Of a stretch of 64,000 nt of DNA, positions 32,308-42,885 are shown in pieces. Made by a program: the position numbers and the translations under genes. The stretch is from contig JAJXRY010000001.1 of assembly GCA_021628825.1 (NCBI GenBank), positions 1 through 64,000 of the forward strand, given 5' to 3'. Each line of letters starts with the position of its first letter. Within the stretch, counting starts at the first letter, position 1. Source of the DNA: Lachnospiraceae bacterium. Its GTDB lineage: Bacteria > Bacillota > Clostridia > Lachnospirales > Lachnospiraceae. The notes beneath the pieces are model-generated. The model saw only the letters and a program-made list of their open reading frames with translations, was not told the origin of the DNA and did no database searches.

Positions 32308-33738
32308 ATGACGAGTGCACCTGTAAAGAACGCGGCTTCGCTGCTGAATTACATCAACACCGGAAATAACGTTCCCACCAAAAAAAGTGGAACGGATAAT
32401 GATTTCGGAAGTGCGATGAACAAGGCAACGACAGGAAACCGCAATCTGTATGAGGCACGTCCGTCAGCCGCAACAAAGAGTACCGGAGCAGCGGATGCTG
32501 TGGAAATGTCAAAGAACACAGCAGACAGCCGTAAGGTTACCGGCGTGAATAACACCGAACAACCGCAAAAAGCCCGGCTCTTTTTGAAGAACAGGCCGAT
32601 GAAATCACCAAAGCTGCCGACAAAATGAAGACTTCCATTATGGAAACTCTCGATGTGTCGGAAGAAGATTTACTTCAGGCGATGGAGATTTTTAGGGTTG
32701 GATATGGTATCTTTATTAGATCCCGCAAATTTATCCCAGCTTGTTTTAACCTTAAGTGGCGAAACGGAACCCTCATCACTACTAACCAACGAAGCACTTT
32801 TTCAGGATCTCCAGTCATTGCAGCAGATGGTAGGTGAACTGACACAGGAACTGCAGCAGACCCTTTCCCTGACACCGGAGGAGTTGACCGGCGTAATGGA
32901 GGATGTTCAGAAATGGATGCAGAATGCCGGCAATGTTTCAGCAGATGAAACGGTCAGTGAAGAACCTGTGAATGACAATGCCGCCGGGACAGAAGAAAAA
33001 GAGCAGAGAATCAATGTGGACATTCGTGTGAATGGACAGGAGGTTTCTTTGGAAACCGATGGCAGCGGAAATGTCACAAGAACCGTCGGAATGACGAAAG
33101 CCGATTCCGAAGATTCGGGAAATACCCCGAAGCAGGAGAGCGGCAGACAGAGTTCCGAAGGAAAGGACACCGGAGCTGATGTATCGTCCGGTCAGACAAT
33201 GTTCAACAATCCGTTACAGAACCGTGTGACGGTAAACGAAACCGGTTTTACACAAAGCACAACCGCTTATACCTCGAACACACAGGAGATTATGGATCAG
33301 ATTTTAAGTAACATTAAGATCCGGATCACCCCCAACGTGGATTCCTTTGAAATGCAGCTTCATCCGCAGAGTCTTGGAACCGTTCATGTACAGCTTACGA
33401 ACCATGCAGGAGAGATTACCGCATTGTTCCATGTACAGAATGAAGCCGTGAAGACCGCTGTGGAGACACAGATGTTACAGCTTAAGGAAGCGCTGAACGA
33501 TCAGGGAGTGAAGGTAGAAGCCATTGAAGTATCCGTAGACACCAGAGGCTTTGAGAGCAGCTTATGGCAGGGACAGGAGAATTCCGGACAGGAAGCGTAT
33601 GAACAGCAGCGCAGAACACCCAGAAGAATCAACCTTGCTTCTCTGGATGCGTCTTTTGAAGAAGAGGCAACCGAAGAAGAAATACTTGCCGCAAAGATGA
33701 TGGAAGCAAACGGAAATACCGTAGACTTTACCGCATAG
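32308..33738 (+). CDS. fliK: Flagellar hook-length control protein FliK
   Basis: About 475 residues. A secreted molecular ruler that sets hook length and switches the FlhB export specificity. The long N part is low-complexity; the C-terminal Flg_hook domain has FEMQLHPQSLGTVHVQLT (the LxPxxLGxVxV motif), then ALFHVQNEAVKTAVETQM. ATG 32308 has AGGAGG upstream. Breaks T32581-32585 and T32689-32693. Directly followed by flgD. Confidence 0.9.
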
Positions 33739-33759
33739 GAAAGTCAGAAAGGAGAGAAC

Positions 33760-34485
33760 ATGGCAGTAAGTGCAGTAGTTAAGGATGGCGAGATCCAGCA
33801 GACCGAAGCGGAAACCTCTGCGAAGAAAGCAACGAAAAGCAACAGCGGTATGGATAAGGATGCTTTTTTACAGTTACTGGTAGCACAGATGAAATACCAG
33901 GATCCGTTAGAGCCGACATCCAACACCGAGTACATATCCCAGTACGCAACCTTTTCCCAGGTAGAGCAGATGCAGAATATGGCATCCACCATGGAATTGT
34001 CCAGAGCATCTTCCATGGTAGGAAAACTGGTAGAAGTAACTACAACCGATTCAAGTGGAGAATCTAAGACCATTCAGGGAACCGTGGAGTATGTTACCTA
34101 CGAAAATAACAAAGCGTATGTATCGATTGACGGAACGAAGTATTCCGCAGACGATGTGACTGCAGTCATCAGTGAAGAGTATCAGTCTTCGTATGATCTT
34201 GCCGTAGCATTCTGTGTGGCAATGAACAAGCTTCCGAGCCTTGATCAGTTAACCTACGGAGATAAAGAAACCGTAGAGACTCTGAAGGCCGGCTATGAAG
34301 CAATGACCACCTATCAGAAAAGTTTTGTTCCGAACGATTATGTGACGAAGCTTCAGAAGTATGTGGAGCGTATGGAAGAGCTGGTGAAGGAACATGACCG
34401 TGCACAGGAAAGCACAGATGAATCCGGAGAAAGCGAAGAAGCCGGAGAAACTGGCGAAGACGCTGATAAGACACAGGAAGTATAA
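33760..34485 (+). CDS. flgD: Flagellar hook capping protein FlgD
   Basis: 241 residues, intact. Scaffold for hook polymerisation. N-terminal DKDAFLQLLVAQMKYQDPLE and STEYISQYATFSQVEQMQN-like motifs are diagnostic. The C-terminus has an unusually acidic tail (ESGESEEAGETGEDADK). Confidence 0.95.
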   Translation: MAVSAVVKDGEIQQTEAETSAKKATKSNSGMDKDAFLQLLVAQMKYQDPLEPTSNTEYISQYATFSQVEQMQNMASTMELSRASSMVGKLVEVTTTDSSGESKTIQGTVEYVTYENNKAYVSIDGTKYSADDVTAVISEEYQSSYDLAVAFCVAMNKLPSLDQLTYGDKETVETLKAGYEAMTTYQKSFVPNDYVTKLQKYVERMEELVKEHDRAQESTDESGESEEAGETGEDADKTQEV

Positions 34486-34508
34486 GGATCTCAGGGAGGA
34501 GAACTGGT

Positions 34509-34904
34509 ATGATCGTGAAGAATAACGGATTCCTTACGATTGAGCAGCTGCAGGATCAATACCTGAACGGAGTAAAGGGTAACACTCCTGTGAAGACCAC
34601 GGATGGGAAAAGCTTTCAGGAAATTCTGGAGAGCACGCAGAGCAGCAGCCGGGAAGTACGATTTTCCAAGCATGCCGCACAACGGCTTTCGAACAGAAAC
34701 ATTGAACTGACGCAGAACCAGAAGGAACGCTTGCAGGCAGGAACCGCCAAAGCTTCTCAAAAGGGAATCAGAGAGTCCCTGGTGCTTGTGGATCAGCTGG
34801 CATTTATTGTGAACATTCCCAATAATACCGTCGTAACCGCAATGCAGCAGAACGAAACAGATGAAAATATTTTCACAAATATTGATGGAGCCGTTATTAT
34901 ATAG
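34509..34904 (+). CDS. Flagellar operon protein, TIGR02530 type
   Basis: 131 residues, intact. The VRFSKHAAQRLSNRNIELT segment and VDQLAFIVNIPNNTVVTAM match the small flagellar-operon family (TIGR02530) seen between flgD and flgE in Firmicutes, of unknown exact function, perhaps a hook-assembly helper. Confidence 0.85.
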   Translation: MIVKNNGFLTIEQLQDQYLNGVKGNTPVKTTDGKSFQEILESTQSSSREVRFSKHAAQRLSNRNIELTQNQKERLQAGTAKASQKGIRESLVLVDQLAFIVNIPNNTVVTAMQQNETDENIFTNIDGAVII

Positions 34905-34982
34905 CCGGACCTTACGGAGGCTTACATTCCCGACTGACAGACGGAATGGAGAGACGACTCGAAACAAGGAGGTCATTTCATT

Positions 34983-36370
34983 ATGATGAGATCATTATAT
35001 GCTGGTGTGGCAGGTCTTAAAACACACCAGACAAGAATGGACGTTATTGGTAACAATATCGCCAATGTAAACACAACCGCATACAAGTCACAGTCTATGA
35101 CATTCAGTGACCTGATGTACCAGACCACACAGGCAGCATCCGGTGCCAATGCGACAACCGGTGTCGGTGGTACGAACGCACGTCAGATCGGTCTTGGATC
35201 CAAGACCAGTGCAATTAAAACCGCAATTACCCAGCAGGGTGCAACACAGACAACGAACGATCCGTTTGACGTGATGATTACGGGAGAATCTTTCTTCGTT
35301 GTGAATAACGGAAGTGAGAACTTCTTCACCAGAGACGGTTCCTTCTATGTAGATGGTGCCGGTAATCTTGCCATGACCAGTACCGGTTATAACGTTATGG
35401 GATGGCTCCCGGATACCGAAGATCCTACCACAATCAAGCAGGATACCGTAACGGCACTCCGTGTCATGACCGAAGCCAATATGACCTATCCGGCACAGGC
35501 AACCAGTCAGGCAACCTTCGCCGGTATTATCGATACGAATGATACCAATGTAACCAGTACAGAAGGAAGAGTGGTAAATCTTGAGGTTTATGATAACAAG
35601 GGATTTAAGTACACGGTACGCTGCTCGCTGCATGATGCCAGCACAGCGGATGATGGCGTTTTCTTCCTGCAGATTGATGATATTCTTGACTCCAATGGCA
35701 AGAGTGTTGTGGCAGCCGGAGGTAAACTTGAGGATTATGTGAAATTCGCCAATGCAAAAGGCCCGATTGCTGATACAACCGCTTATCTTCGTTACAGCAC
35801 GAAGGATGGCTCGTTCCTGAATGTTGGAGCTGCAGATGGCACAACGCAGCAGAATACCATAGTCTTTGATTTTTAACCAGGATAATTTGCCGAGCTTTGA
35901 TCATATTACCGCAGACTTTTTCCGCAACCTCGAACCAGAACAACAACGGAAGCTCCACCTTTGTAGGCTCGAAGGGCGACAGCAAGGGTAACGGCTCCGG
36001 ACGTAAGGTTGGGGAAATGAGTGGTATCGCCATTCAGAAGGATGGTAAGATTTATGCTTCCTATGACAATGGTCAGAAGAGACTGTTAGGACAGATCGCA
36101 GTTGCAAACTTTGCAAATGCATCCGGTCTTTCCAAGGAGGGAGATAACCTTTATTCTGCAACACAGAACTCCGGTGACTTTAACGGAGTTGGTGAAGACA
36201 TTACCGCAAACGGTGGTTATATGAACTCCGGTGTACTGGAAATGAGTAACGTGGATCTTTCCGCAGAGTTTACCGAAATGATTACCACCCAGCGTGGTTT
36301 CCAGGCAAACAGCCGAATCATTACCGTATCGGATACCCTGCTTGAAGAATTGACGAATCTGAAACGTTAA
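34983..36370 (+). CDS. flgE: Flagellar hook protein FlgE
   Basis: About 461 residues. Hook subunit; N-terminal MRSLYAGVAGLKTHQTRMD and VIGNNIANVNTTAYKSQ, C-terminal MSNVDLSAEFTEMITTQRGF form the axial-helix pair. Breaks T35870-35874 and T35917-35921, both five for four; two further bases restore one continuous frame. ATGATG start with AAGGAGG upstream. Confidence 0.95.
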
Positions 36371-36436
36371 GTGCTGAATAGTACAATCGGATAATTAAAA
36401 GAGAAGCAGGGGAAGCTTCAAAACGCATAAAGGTGT

Positions 36437-36467
36437 AAGGGAACGTGCAAATTCTGCATGTTCCCTT
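36437..36467 (+). other. Hairpin between flgE and flbD
   Basis: AAGGGAACGTGCA (36437-36449) pairs with TGCATGTTCCCTT (36455-36467): 13 bp including one G-T pair. There is no T-run after it, so it is probably an mRNA processing or stability signal after the hook gene, which is made in large amounts. Confidence 0.5.
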
Positions 36468-36493
36468 AAGCAATTTCCCGGAGGTGAAGCCGT

Positions 36494-36679
36494 ATGATTG
36501 AACTGACTAAAATGAGTGGTAGAAAAGTACTAGTGAACCCGGAACTTATTGAACTTGTTGAAGAAACGCCAGATACGGTCGTTTTATTTACCACCGGCAG
36601 GAAAATAATTGTAAAAGAAAGTAGACAAGAGATCAAAAATCTTGTAAAATCGTATAGAAAGGATATTTTTGCAGATTAA
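36494..36679 (+). CDS. flbD: Flagellar protein FlbD
   Basis: 61 residues, intact. The small FlbD family (IELTKMSGRKVLVNPELIE, then VKESRQEI) found between hook and motor genes in many Gram-positive flagellar operons; function not established. GGAGG ribosome site 36480. Confidence 0.92.
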   Translation: MIELTKMSGRKVLVNPELIELVEETPDTVVLFTTGRKIIVKESRQEIKNLVKSYRKDIFAD

Positions 36680-36699
36680 CGCAAAAAAGGTGATACAAA

Positions 36700-37494
36700 G
36701 TGGATTTAGCGTCAATTCTTGGTTTAGTGTTATGTCTTGCCATGTGTGTATATGGTATTATCAGTAATGCAGGTGCAGAGAACTTTTATCGATACATAGA
36801 TCCCCCGTCAGCAGTTATTACATTTGGTGGCTCTTTTTTTGCGATTATGGCTTCGACCACTCTGAAAGAATATGTGGCCGGACTGAAGAGCTTTCTGCTT
36901 GTGTTCAAAACACCATCCAATGATGTGAAGTCCATGATCAGCCAGATCATCGATCTGTCGAATGTGGCACGTAAGGAGGGGCTTCTTTCTCTGGAAGAGG
37001 CTGCCGGAAATCTGGAAGACGAGTTTATGAAGAAGGGAATCCTTCTGATCGTAGACGGTACGGATCCGGATCTGGTACGCGGCATTCTGGAAACAGAGCT
37101 TGTCAGCATTGAAGAACGTCATAAGAGTAAAATTTCCTTCTGGGAAGACCTCGGTGCGATGGGTCCTGCCTGGGGTATGATTGGTACCCTGATCGGTTTG
37201 GTTAACATGCTTTATGAAATGGATGACCCGAGCAGTATCGGACCTTCTATGGCGGTAGCACTGGTTACCACGTTATACGGATCCCTGCTTGCTAACTGGA
37301 TTTGTACTCCGGTTGCAACTAAATTAAAGTTAAATAATGCAAATGAAATTACAATGAAAGAGATTGCTATTGAAGGATTGCTTTCGATTCAGGCAGGTGA
37401 AAACCCACGTGTTATTGAAGAGAAACTGAAATCCTTCCTGGCTCCGGCAGACCGTGCAAGTGATTCTGCCGAGGGAGGTGAAGAGGTTGGCTAA
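36700..37494 (+). CDS. motA: Flagellar motor stator protein MotA
   Basis: 264 residues, intact. Four-helix stator component. GTG 36700 with AAAAGGTG upstream. The cytoplasmic loop contains REGLLSLEEAAGN and the C-terminal pair VALVTTLYGSLLANWIC is the conserved MotA segment. Overlaps the motB start. Confidence 0.95.
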   Translation: MDLASILGLVLCLAMCVYGIISNAGAENFYRYIDPPSAVITFGGSFFAIMASTTLKEYVAGLKSFLLVFKTPSNDVKSMISQIIDLSNVARKEGLLSLEEAAGNLEDEFMKKGILLIVDGTDPDLVRGILETELVSIEERHKSKISFWEDLGAMGPAWGMIGTLIGLVNMLYEMDDPSSIGPSMAVALVTTLYGSLLANWICTPVATKLKLNNANEITMKEIAIEGLLSIQAGENPRVIEEKLKSFLAPADRASDSAEGGEEVG

Positions 37495-38296
37495 GAGAAA
37501 GCCGGAAGAACCGCCGAAGGGTGCGCCTGCGTGGCAGTCAACCTTCGCAGATCTGATGAACCTCCTGTTATGTTTCTTTGTTATGTTGTTTTCCATGTCT
37601 ACGATGGATGCCCAGAAGTTTGAACTGATGGCAGCATCCTTTAACCAGACCTTCAGTATCTTCAGCGGAGGCGCTTCTGCGATCGGCGATGGCATGCTGA
37701 TCAGTAACGGTGTGAGCCAGTTGAATGAACTGGACGATTACATTAACAGCACCGGTATGAATCCTGAGGGAGAAGAAATGCCCAAGGAATTCGAGGAAGC
37801 CAGGGAAATGGTAGACGAGGAGCAGCTGAAGCAGTCAGAAGAACTGGCAGGAAAGGTGGAAGAAGCTCTTGAAGAAAAGAATCTGGATAAAGAAGTGGAT
37901 ATCGAATTTACTTCCCAGTATGTACAGCTCACGGTAAATGGAGCCTTGCTTTTTGATTCAGGAAGTGTAGAATTGAAACAGGAATCTCTGTCCATGATGA
38001 ACCAGCTCGGAATTATCCTGCAGCGGTTTTCGGAAGGGACAATTGAAATAGAAGGACATACGGACAATGTTCCCATGTCCGGAGCGAAGTATTCCAACAA
38101 TGATGAACTGAGTGCGGGACGTGCGCTTTCCGTGTTCTATTATCTGCGGGATAACACTACGCTTGATATGAGTAAAGTAAAGCATTCGGGACGAGGTGAA
38201 TATGTTCCCATTGCGGACAACTCCACACCGGAGGGGAGAGCTATGAACCGCCGTGTGGAAATCCGGATTTATAACGCATTAAGCTCTTACAACTAA
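37487..38296 (+). CDS. motB: Flagellar motor stator protein MotB (OmpA-like)
   Basis: About 270 residues, intact. TTG 37487 overlaps the motA stop and follows GGGAGGTG. The plug-and-channel helix FADLMNLLLCFFVMLFSMS carries the proton-binding Asp; the C-terminal peptidoglycan-binding OmpA domain has EGHTDNVPMSG and NRRVEIRIY. Confidence 0.95.
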   Translation: MAKRKPEEPPKGAPAWQSTFADLMNLLLCFFVMLFSMSTMDAQKFELMAASFNQTFSIFSGGASAIGDGMLISNGVSQLNELDDYINSTGMNPEGEEMPKEFEEAREMVDEEQLKQSEELAGKVEEALEEKNLDKEVDIEFTSQYVQLTVNGALLFDSGSVELKQESLSMMNQLGIILQRFSEGTIEIEGHTDNVPMSGAKYSNNDELSAGRALSVFYYLRDNTTLDMSKVKHSGRGEYVPIADNSTPEGRAMNRRVEIRIYNALSSYN

Positions 38297-38312
38297 GAAA
38301 GGTGTTAATATC

Positions 38313-38849
38313 ATGAAGAAAAATCTCATATCGGTCGCAATTCTTGTATTGTTGATCGTGAATATTGTCTTGACCTCAATTATGATGTTCAGTGTACTGA
38401 ATACCAACAAGAAGACCGCAGCATTTGTTACTCAGGTGGCATCTGCCATTCATTTAGAGCTTGGAACGGATGGAGAAGCTCAGGAAGAAGAAACAGTTAC
38501 CATTGATGATATTGATACCTATACCATCGCAGATATGACCATCCAGTTAAAGCCTTCTGCCATTACCGACAGTAATGGAGAGACCACTACGAAGGTTCAT
38601 TATGTGAGCACCTCGATTGTGCTTTCCATGAATAAGAAGAACAGCGATTACAAGACCTATTCCGCAGACCTTGAGAATAAGGTAGATCTCATTAAGGGCG
38701 AGATCACAGATGCCTTCAGTCAGTATACCATGGAAGAAGCTTCTGATAATCCGCAGGCAGTAAAAGATGATATCCTCAGCAGAATTCGTGCATTATATGG
38801 ATCTGATTTCATTTTTGATGTGACCTTAAGCAATCCTCTTTATCAATAA
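38313..38849 (+). CDS. fliL: Flagellar basal-body-associated protein FliL
   Basis: 178 residues, intact. One N-terminal helix (SVAILVLLIVNIVLTSIMMF) and a stomatin-like extracellular part. FliL supports stator function; identified by topology and its place between motB and fliM. Confidence 0.85.
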   Translation: MKKNLISVAILVLLIVNIVLTSIMMFSVLNTNKKTAAFVTQVASAIHLELGTDGEAQEEETVTIDDIDTYTIADMTIQLKPSAITDSNGETTTKVHYVSTSIVLSMNKKNSDYKTYSADLENKVDLIKGEITDAFSQYTMEEASDNPQAVKDDILSRIRALYGSDFIFDVTLSNPLYQ

Positions 38850-38890
38850 TACGCATATAACTGCGTAAAGAAAGAAGGAGGTGAGAACCG

Positions 38891-39871
38891 GTGAGCGAGG
38901 TACTATCGCAGGATGAAATTGATAAACTGCTCAATCAGCTTAGCACAGGCGAACTTGATATGGAGCAGATGCAGGAACCAAAGGAAAAACAGATAAAAGA
39001 CTACGACTTTAAGCGTCCTGCCAAGTTTTCCAAAGAACACCTGCGGACATTGGAAATTATATATGAACATTATGGACGATTGTTGTCAACGAATTTGCCG
39101 GTTTATCTGCGCAAGAATGTACAGGCTACAGTGGCAAGCTCAGAAACGGTAACGTTCTCTGAATTTACAAACGCACTTTCCAATCCTGTTATTTTGGGAA
39201 TTGTGGATTTCAAACCCTTGACAGGTAATGTTATTATAGAATTAGCACCCAATCTTGAATTTGCCATGATTGACCGTATGCTTGGAGGACAGGGAATGCC
39301 TCTGGAAAGAAATCGTGATTTTTCTGAAATTGAAATGACCATTATTCAGAAAATGATGATTGTGTGTATGCAGCTGATGCGGGAACCATGGAGAAATGTA
39401 TTGGATATCTCTCCAATGCTTGACCGGATTGAAACGAACGTACAGTTCGCACAGGTCATTGCACCGAGTGACATGATTGCAATTGTGACCATGAATGTGA
39501 AGATCGGTGATGTGGAAGGATTTATGAACATCTGTCTTCCTTATTTTACACTGGAAGACATCATTGATAAATTGAATACGAAATACTGGTTTTCGACTAT
39601 GCAGAAGAATGATGCCACAGATTATGAGGAGCACATCGAGGCTCTGATTAAACGGGTGGATGTCCCTGTAAGGGCAGTGCTTGGAAGAAGCCAGGTATCT
39701 GTGAATGATTTCCTTGGTCTTCAGTGTGGTGATATTATAAGGCTGGATACCAACGTGAATTCTGAAATGTCAGTCTATGTAGGAAATATCCGTAAATTTA
39801 CGGCTTTGCCCGGTTCGAGTCAGGACAAATATGCTGTCCGGGTAACATCAGTAATCAGAGAGGGGGAGTAA
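38891..39871 (+). CDS. fliM: Flagellar motor switch protein FliM
   Basis: 326 residues, intact. GTG start after AAGGAGGTG. N-terminal LSQDEIDKLLNQL binds CheY-P. The middle CheC-like domain has GQGMPLERNRDFSEIEMTI; the C-terminal SpoA part (SQVSVNDFLGLQCGDIIRL) forms the C ring with FliY. Confidence 0.96.
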   Translation: MSEVLSQDEIDKLLNQLSTGELDMEQMQEPKEKQIKDYDFKRPAKFSKEHLRTLEIIYEHYGRLLSTNLPVYLRKNVQATVASSETVTFSEFTNALSNPVILGIVDFKPLTGNVIIELAPNLEFAMIDRMLGGQGMPLERNRDFSEIEMTIIQKMMIVCMQLMREPWRNVLDISPMLDRIETNVQFAQVIAPSDMIAIVTMNVKIGDVEGFMNICLPYFTLEDIIDKLNTKYWFSTMQKNDATDYEEHIEALIKRVDVPVRAVLGRSQVSVNDFLGLQCGDIIRLDTNVNSEMSVYVGNIRKFTALPGSSQDKYAVRVTSVIREGE

Positions 39872-39874
39872 GGC

Positions 39875-41224
39875 ATGGACGGAATGTTAACACAGGATGA
39901 AATAAATGCACTACTCAACGGAATGGACTTGTCTGGTAACAGCAATGATGCTTCCAATGACGAGCCGGCTGCAGATCAGGCAGCAACAGATCAGCCAGCC
40001 GCAGCGGCGGCCACGGCTTCTCCGGCAGAAGCAAGTGAGGATGCACTGACCGATATAGAGCGTGATGCGATTGGCGAGATTGCCAATATCAGCATGGGAT
40101 CTTCTGCAACAACGTTATATTCACTGGTCAATCATAAGGTTAATATTACGACACCGGTAGTTACGATGGCTACATGGGATACTGTCGTTAGCGCTTACCA
40201 GAGACCGTGTGTTTTTATTAAAATTAAATATACATCGGGCCTGGATGGCGCCAACATTATGGTGCTTAAGGAACATGATGTAAAGGTTATCGCAGATCTG
40301 ATGATGGGCGGTGATGGCACCAATACCGATGGGGAACTTGGAGAACTTCACTTAAGTGCTATTTCAGAAGCGATGAATCAGATGATGGGTTCAGCGGCAA
40401 CTTCACTTTCCACAATGCTTGGAAAAGTGATTGATATCAGCCCCCCGGAAGCAAGTCTCTTAAATCTGGAAGAATATGAAAACGGGGAAGCGATAGAAGG
40501 ATTCCTGGCAGGAAACTTTGTAAAAATTTCTTTCCGAATGCAAATTGATGATCTGGTAGACAGCACGATTATGCAGCTCTATCCGGTATCCTTTGCGAGA
40601 AGCCTGTATGAAACCTTTGTTGCATCGGGGTCTGCTGATACACAGCCTGCACCGGAAGCAAAAGAGCCTGCTCCGGCACCTGCACCAACACCGGCTCCCG
40701 AACCGTATGTTCCACCGGCAGCAGCTGTGGATGAGAATCGGACGATGAGTAATCCTACGAATATGGGAATGCCCCAGATGAACATGGAGATGCCGAACAT
40801 GAATATGGGAATGCCGAATATGGGCATGGGAATGCCGAACATGAATATGGGAATGCCGAATATGAGCATGGGAATGCCCCAGATGAACATGGGAATGAAT
40901 ATGGGGATGCCTCAGATGAATGCACAGCCCATGAATGTACAGCCGGCACAGTTCCAAAGCTTCAATAATACGGCTTCTTCAATTGCAGGGCAGGAAAATA
41001 TCGGTCTGATCCGTGATGTTCCGTTGGAAGTCACCGTGGAACTGGGCAGGACGAAGAAGTCTATTGCAGAAATCCTGGATTTTGCACCGGGAACGATCAT
41101 CGAGCTTGACAAAATTGCCGGAGAGCCGATTGATGTACTTGTAAATGGCAAGTATGTGGCTAAAGGCGAGGTTGTTGTAATCGAAGAGAGTTTTGGTGTC
41201 AGGGTAACCGAAATAATTAACTAG
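39875..41224 (+). CDS. fliY: Motor switch phosphatase FliY (FliN-type C-terminus)
   Basis: 449 residues, intact. N-terminal CheY-binding motif LTQDEINALLNGMD, CheC-like phosphatase domain with two ExxN sites (EIANISMG, EAMNQMMG), a Pro/Ala-rich linker, an unusual Met/Asn/Gly/Pro repeat (residues about 293-350), and a SpoA domain (IRDVPLEVTVELGRTKKSIA). FliY dephosphorylates CheY-P at the switch and builds the C ring. The repeat is the oddity of this copy. Confidence 0.94.
   Translation: MDGMLTQDEINALLNGMDLSGNSNDASNDEPAADQAATDQPAAAAATASPAEASEDALTDIERDAIGEIANISMGSSATTLYSLVNHKVNITTPVVTMATWDTVVSAYQRPCVFIKIKYTSGLDGANIMVLKEHDVKVIADLMMGGDGTNTDGELGELHLSAISEAMNQMMGSAATSLSTMLGKVIDISPPEASLLNLEEYENGEAIEGFLAGNFVKISFRMQIDDLVDSTIMQLYPVSFARSLYETFVASGSADTQPAPEAKEPAPAPAPTPAPEPYVPPAAAVDENRTMSNPTNMGMPQMNMEMPNMNMGMPNMGMGMPNMNMGMPNMSMGMPQMNMGMNMGMPQMNAQPMNVQPAQFQSFNNTASSIAGQENIGLIRDVPLEVTVELGRTKKSIAEILDFAPGTIIELDKIAGEPIDVLVNGKYVAKGEVVVIEESFGVRVTEIIN
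40754..40925 (+). repeat. Met/Asn/Gly/Pro coding repeat in fliY
   Basis: Units of 12-27 nt around ATGGGAATGCCGAACATGAA, tandemly repeated about eight times, encode GMPNMNM and similar variants. It is likely to vary in copy number between strains. Confidence 0.8.
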
Positions 41225-41242
41225 AAATAGGAGAAAAAAACT

Positions 41243-41606
41243 ATGGCAAAGAATATTTTTAATCTGTGATGATGCAGCATTTATGAGAATGATGATTAAG
41301 GACATTCTCACCAAGAACGGATACAATGTTGTAGGAGAAGCTGAAAACGGATTAAAGGCGGTTGAAAAGTACAATGAGTTAAAACCGGATTTAGTTCTGA
41401 TGGATATCACCATGCCGGAGCTTGATGGTATTGGAGCTTTAAAGAAGATTAAAGAAGCTGATCCCAATGCACTTATTATTATGTGTTCTGCTATGGGACA
41501 GCAGGCGATGGTTATAGAATCTATTCAGGCAGGTGCAAAGGACTTCATTGTAAAGCCGTTCCAGGGTGACCGTGTATTGGAAGCTGTTAAGAAAGTAGTG
41601 GGTTAG
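41243..41606 (+). CDS. cheY: Chemotaxis response regulator CheY
   Basis: 120 residues. Receiver domain: acidic pocket CDDAAF, phospho-acceptor in LVLMDITMPELDG (about residue 54), Thr/Ser and Lys in IMCSAMGQQ and VKPF. CheA phosphorylates it; it then acts on FliM/FliY. Break T41256-41260 (five for four). Confidence 0.95.
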
Positions 41607-41607
41607 T

Positions 41608-41978
41608 ATGCTCCTTGCAATTACACCAAGGACAGACAGTTATCTCCAGTTTCTGACCGTCCTGCTATTGTTTGTGTTTGTTCTGGTGATTACCTACTTC
41701 ACAACACGCTGGATCGCGAGATACCAGAAGGTGAAGAGCAATGCAAATAATCTGGAAGTCATCGAAACCCTGCAGAATTACTTCCAACAAGTATCTGCAG
41801 ATTGTGCGTGCCGGGACGAAGTATGTCCTGATCGCCATTGGCAGGGATGAAGTACATATGTTGGCCGAATTGTCGGAAGAAGAGTTGACACTTACAGCAG
41901 ATGACGGGCAGCAGCAGATGGACTTTTTCCAAGGTATTTGCCAATGTAAAGAATCTGGGGAAAAAAGAGAAAGAATAA
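41608..41978 (+). CDS. fliO: Flagellar export protein FliO/FliZ
   Basis: About 122 residues. One N-terminal helix (FLTVLLLFVFVLVITYF), then a small cytoplasmic domain with QIVRAGTKYVLIAIGRDEVH. FliO helps assemble the FliP-Q-R export gate. Two breaks: an extra A near 41776 and T41924-41928. Its stop abuts the fliP ATG. Confidence 0.85.
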
Positions 41979-42839
41979 ATGATGCACTTTATGAAAAAGA
42001 TCATAAACATAGTATGCCTGCTGATGACGGTAGGCATATTGTGTATTATCCCGCAGTTTTCCGTACAGGCCTCTTCCACATCGTCGGGGCTTACCGGAGA
42101 GAGCACGGAGAGTACCACAAGACAGGATCCCGGAACCGCTGAGGATCAGAATGATTTAACCCAACTGAATATTGGCAACACCTTTACCATTACCAGTAAT
42201 GAAGGCAATGGACAGATTAACGGAACTCTAAGGATTCTGATTACGTTGACGCTGATCGCACTGGCACCTACTCTGCTGATCATGCTCACTTCATTTACCA
42301 GAATCCTAATTGTGTTACATTTTACCAGGGCAGCACTTAACACCCAAACAGCGCCTCCAAACCAGGTGCTGATTGGGTTAGCTTTGTTTTTAACCTTTTT
42401 CGTGATGCGTCCGACAATCACAACGATTTATACGGAGGCACTGGTTCCGTTTGAAAACGGGGAAATCACGCAGGAGGAATTCTTTGATGAAGGATTACAG
42501 CCTTTAAGAGAGTTTATGTATGGGCAGACCCAGACAAAGGATGTTGCACTTTTCTTTGAAATCAGTGGTGAAGAATGGGACGGAACACTCGATGGAATTC
42601 CTACGGAAATTCTGATTCCAAGCTTTATTATCAGTGAGCTCAGAACTGCATTTATTATCGGTTTTTATATTTATATCCCGTTCATTGTAATTGATATGGT
42701 TGTGGCGTCCACTCTGATGGGAATGGGAATGATGATGCTGCCTCCCACGACGGTTTCCATGCCGTTTAAAATACTTTTATTTATTCTGGCTGATGGATGG
42801 AGTCTGATTATCGGTAATCTGATTAAGACCTTCTATTAG
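41979..42839 (+). CDS. fliP: Flagellar export gate protein FliP
   Basis: 286 residues, intact. Signal peptide (MKKIINIVCLLMTVGILCI) then four helices; SFTRILIVLHFTRAALNTQ and PPNQVLIGLALFLTFFVMR are FliP signatures, and MGMGMMMLPPTTVSMPFKI is conserved. Core of the export channel. Confidence 0.96.
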   Translation: MMHFMKKIINIVCLLMTVGILCIIPQFSVQASSTSSGLTGESTESTTRQDPGTAEDQNDLTQLNIGNTFTITSNEGNGQINGTLRILITLTLIALAPTLLIMLTSFTRILIVLHFTRAALNTQTAPPNQVLIGLALFLTFFVMRPTITTIYTEALVPFENGEITQEEFFDEGLQPLREFMYGQTQTKDVALFFEISGEEWDGTLDGIPTEILIPSFIISELRTAFIIGFYIYIPFIVIDMVVASTLMGMGMMMLPPTTVSMPFKILLFILADGWSLIIGNLIKTFY

Positions 42840-42885
42840 GGATAGGCTTAAGGATATGCTTAAAATGCGGGAAGGAGTAAAATAA

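Noticed and set aside
40754..40925. CRISPR array
   Set aside because: Repeats are directly adjacent, variable in unit length and in frame with fliY; there are no spacers.
40460..40957. Minus-strand frames with His/Ser repeats
   Set aside because: They are the reverse reading of the FliY methionine repeat.
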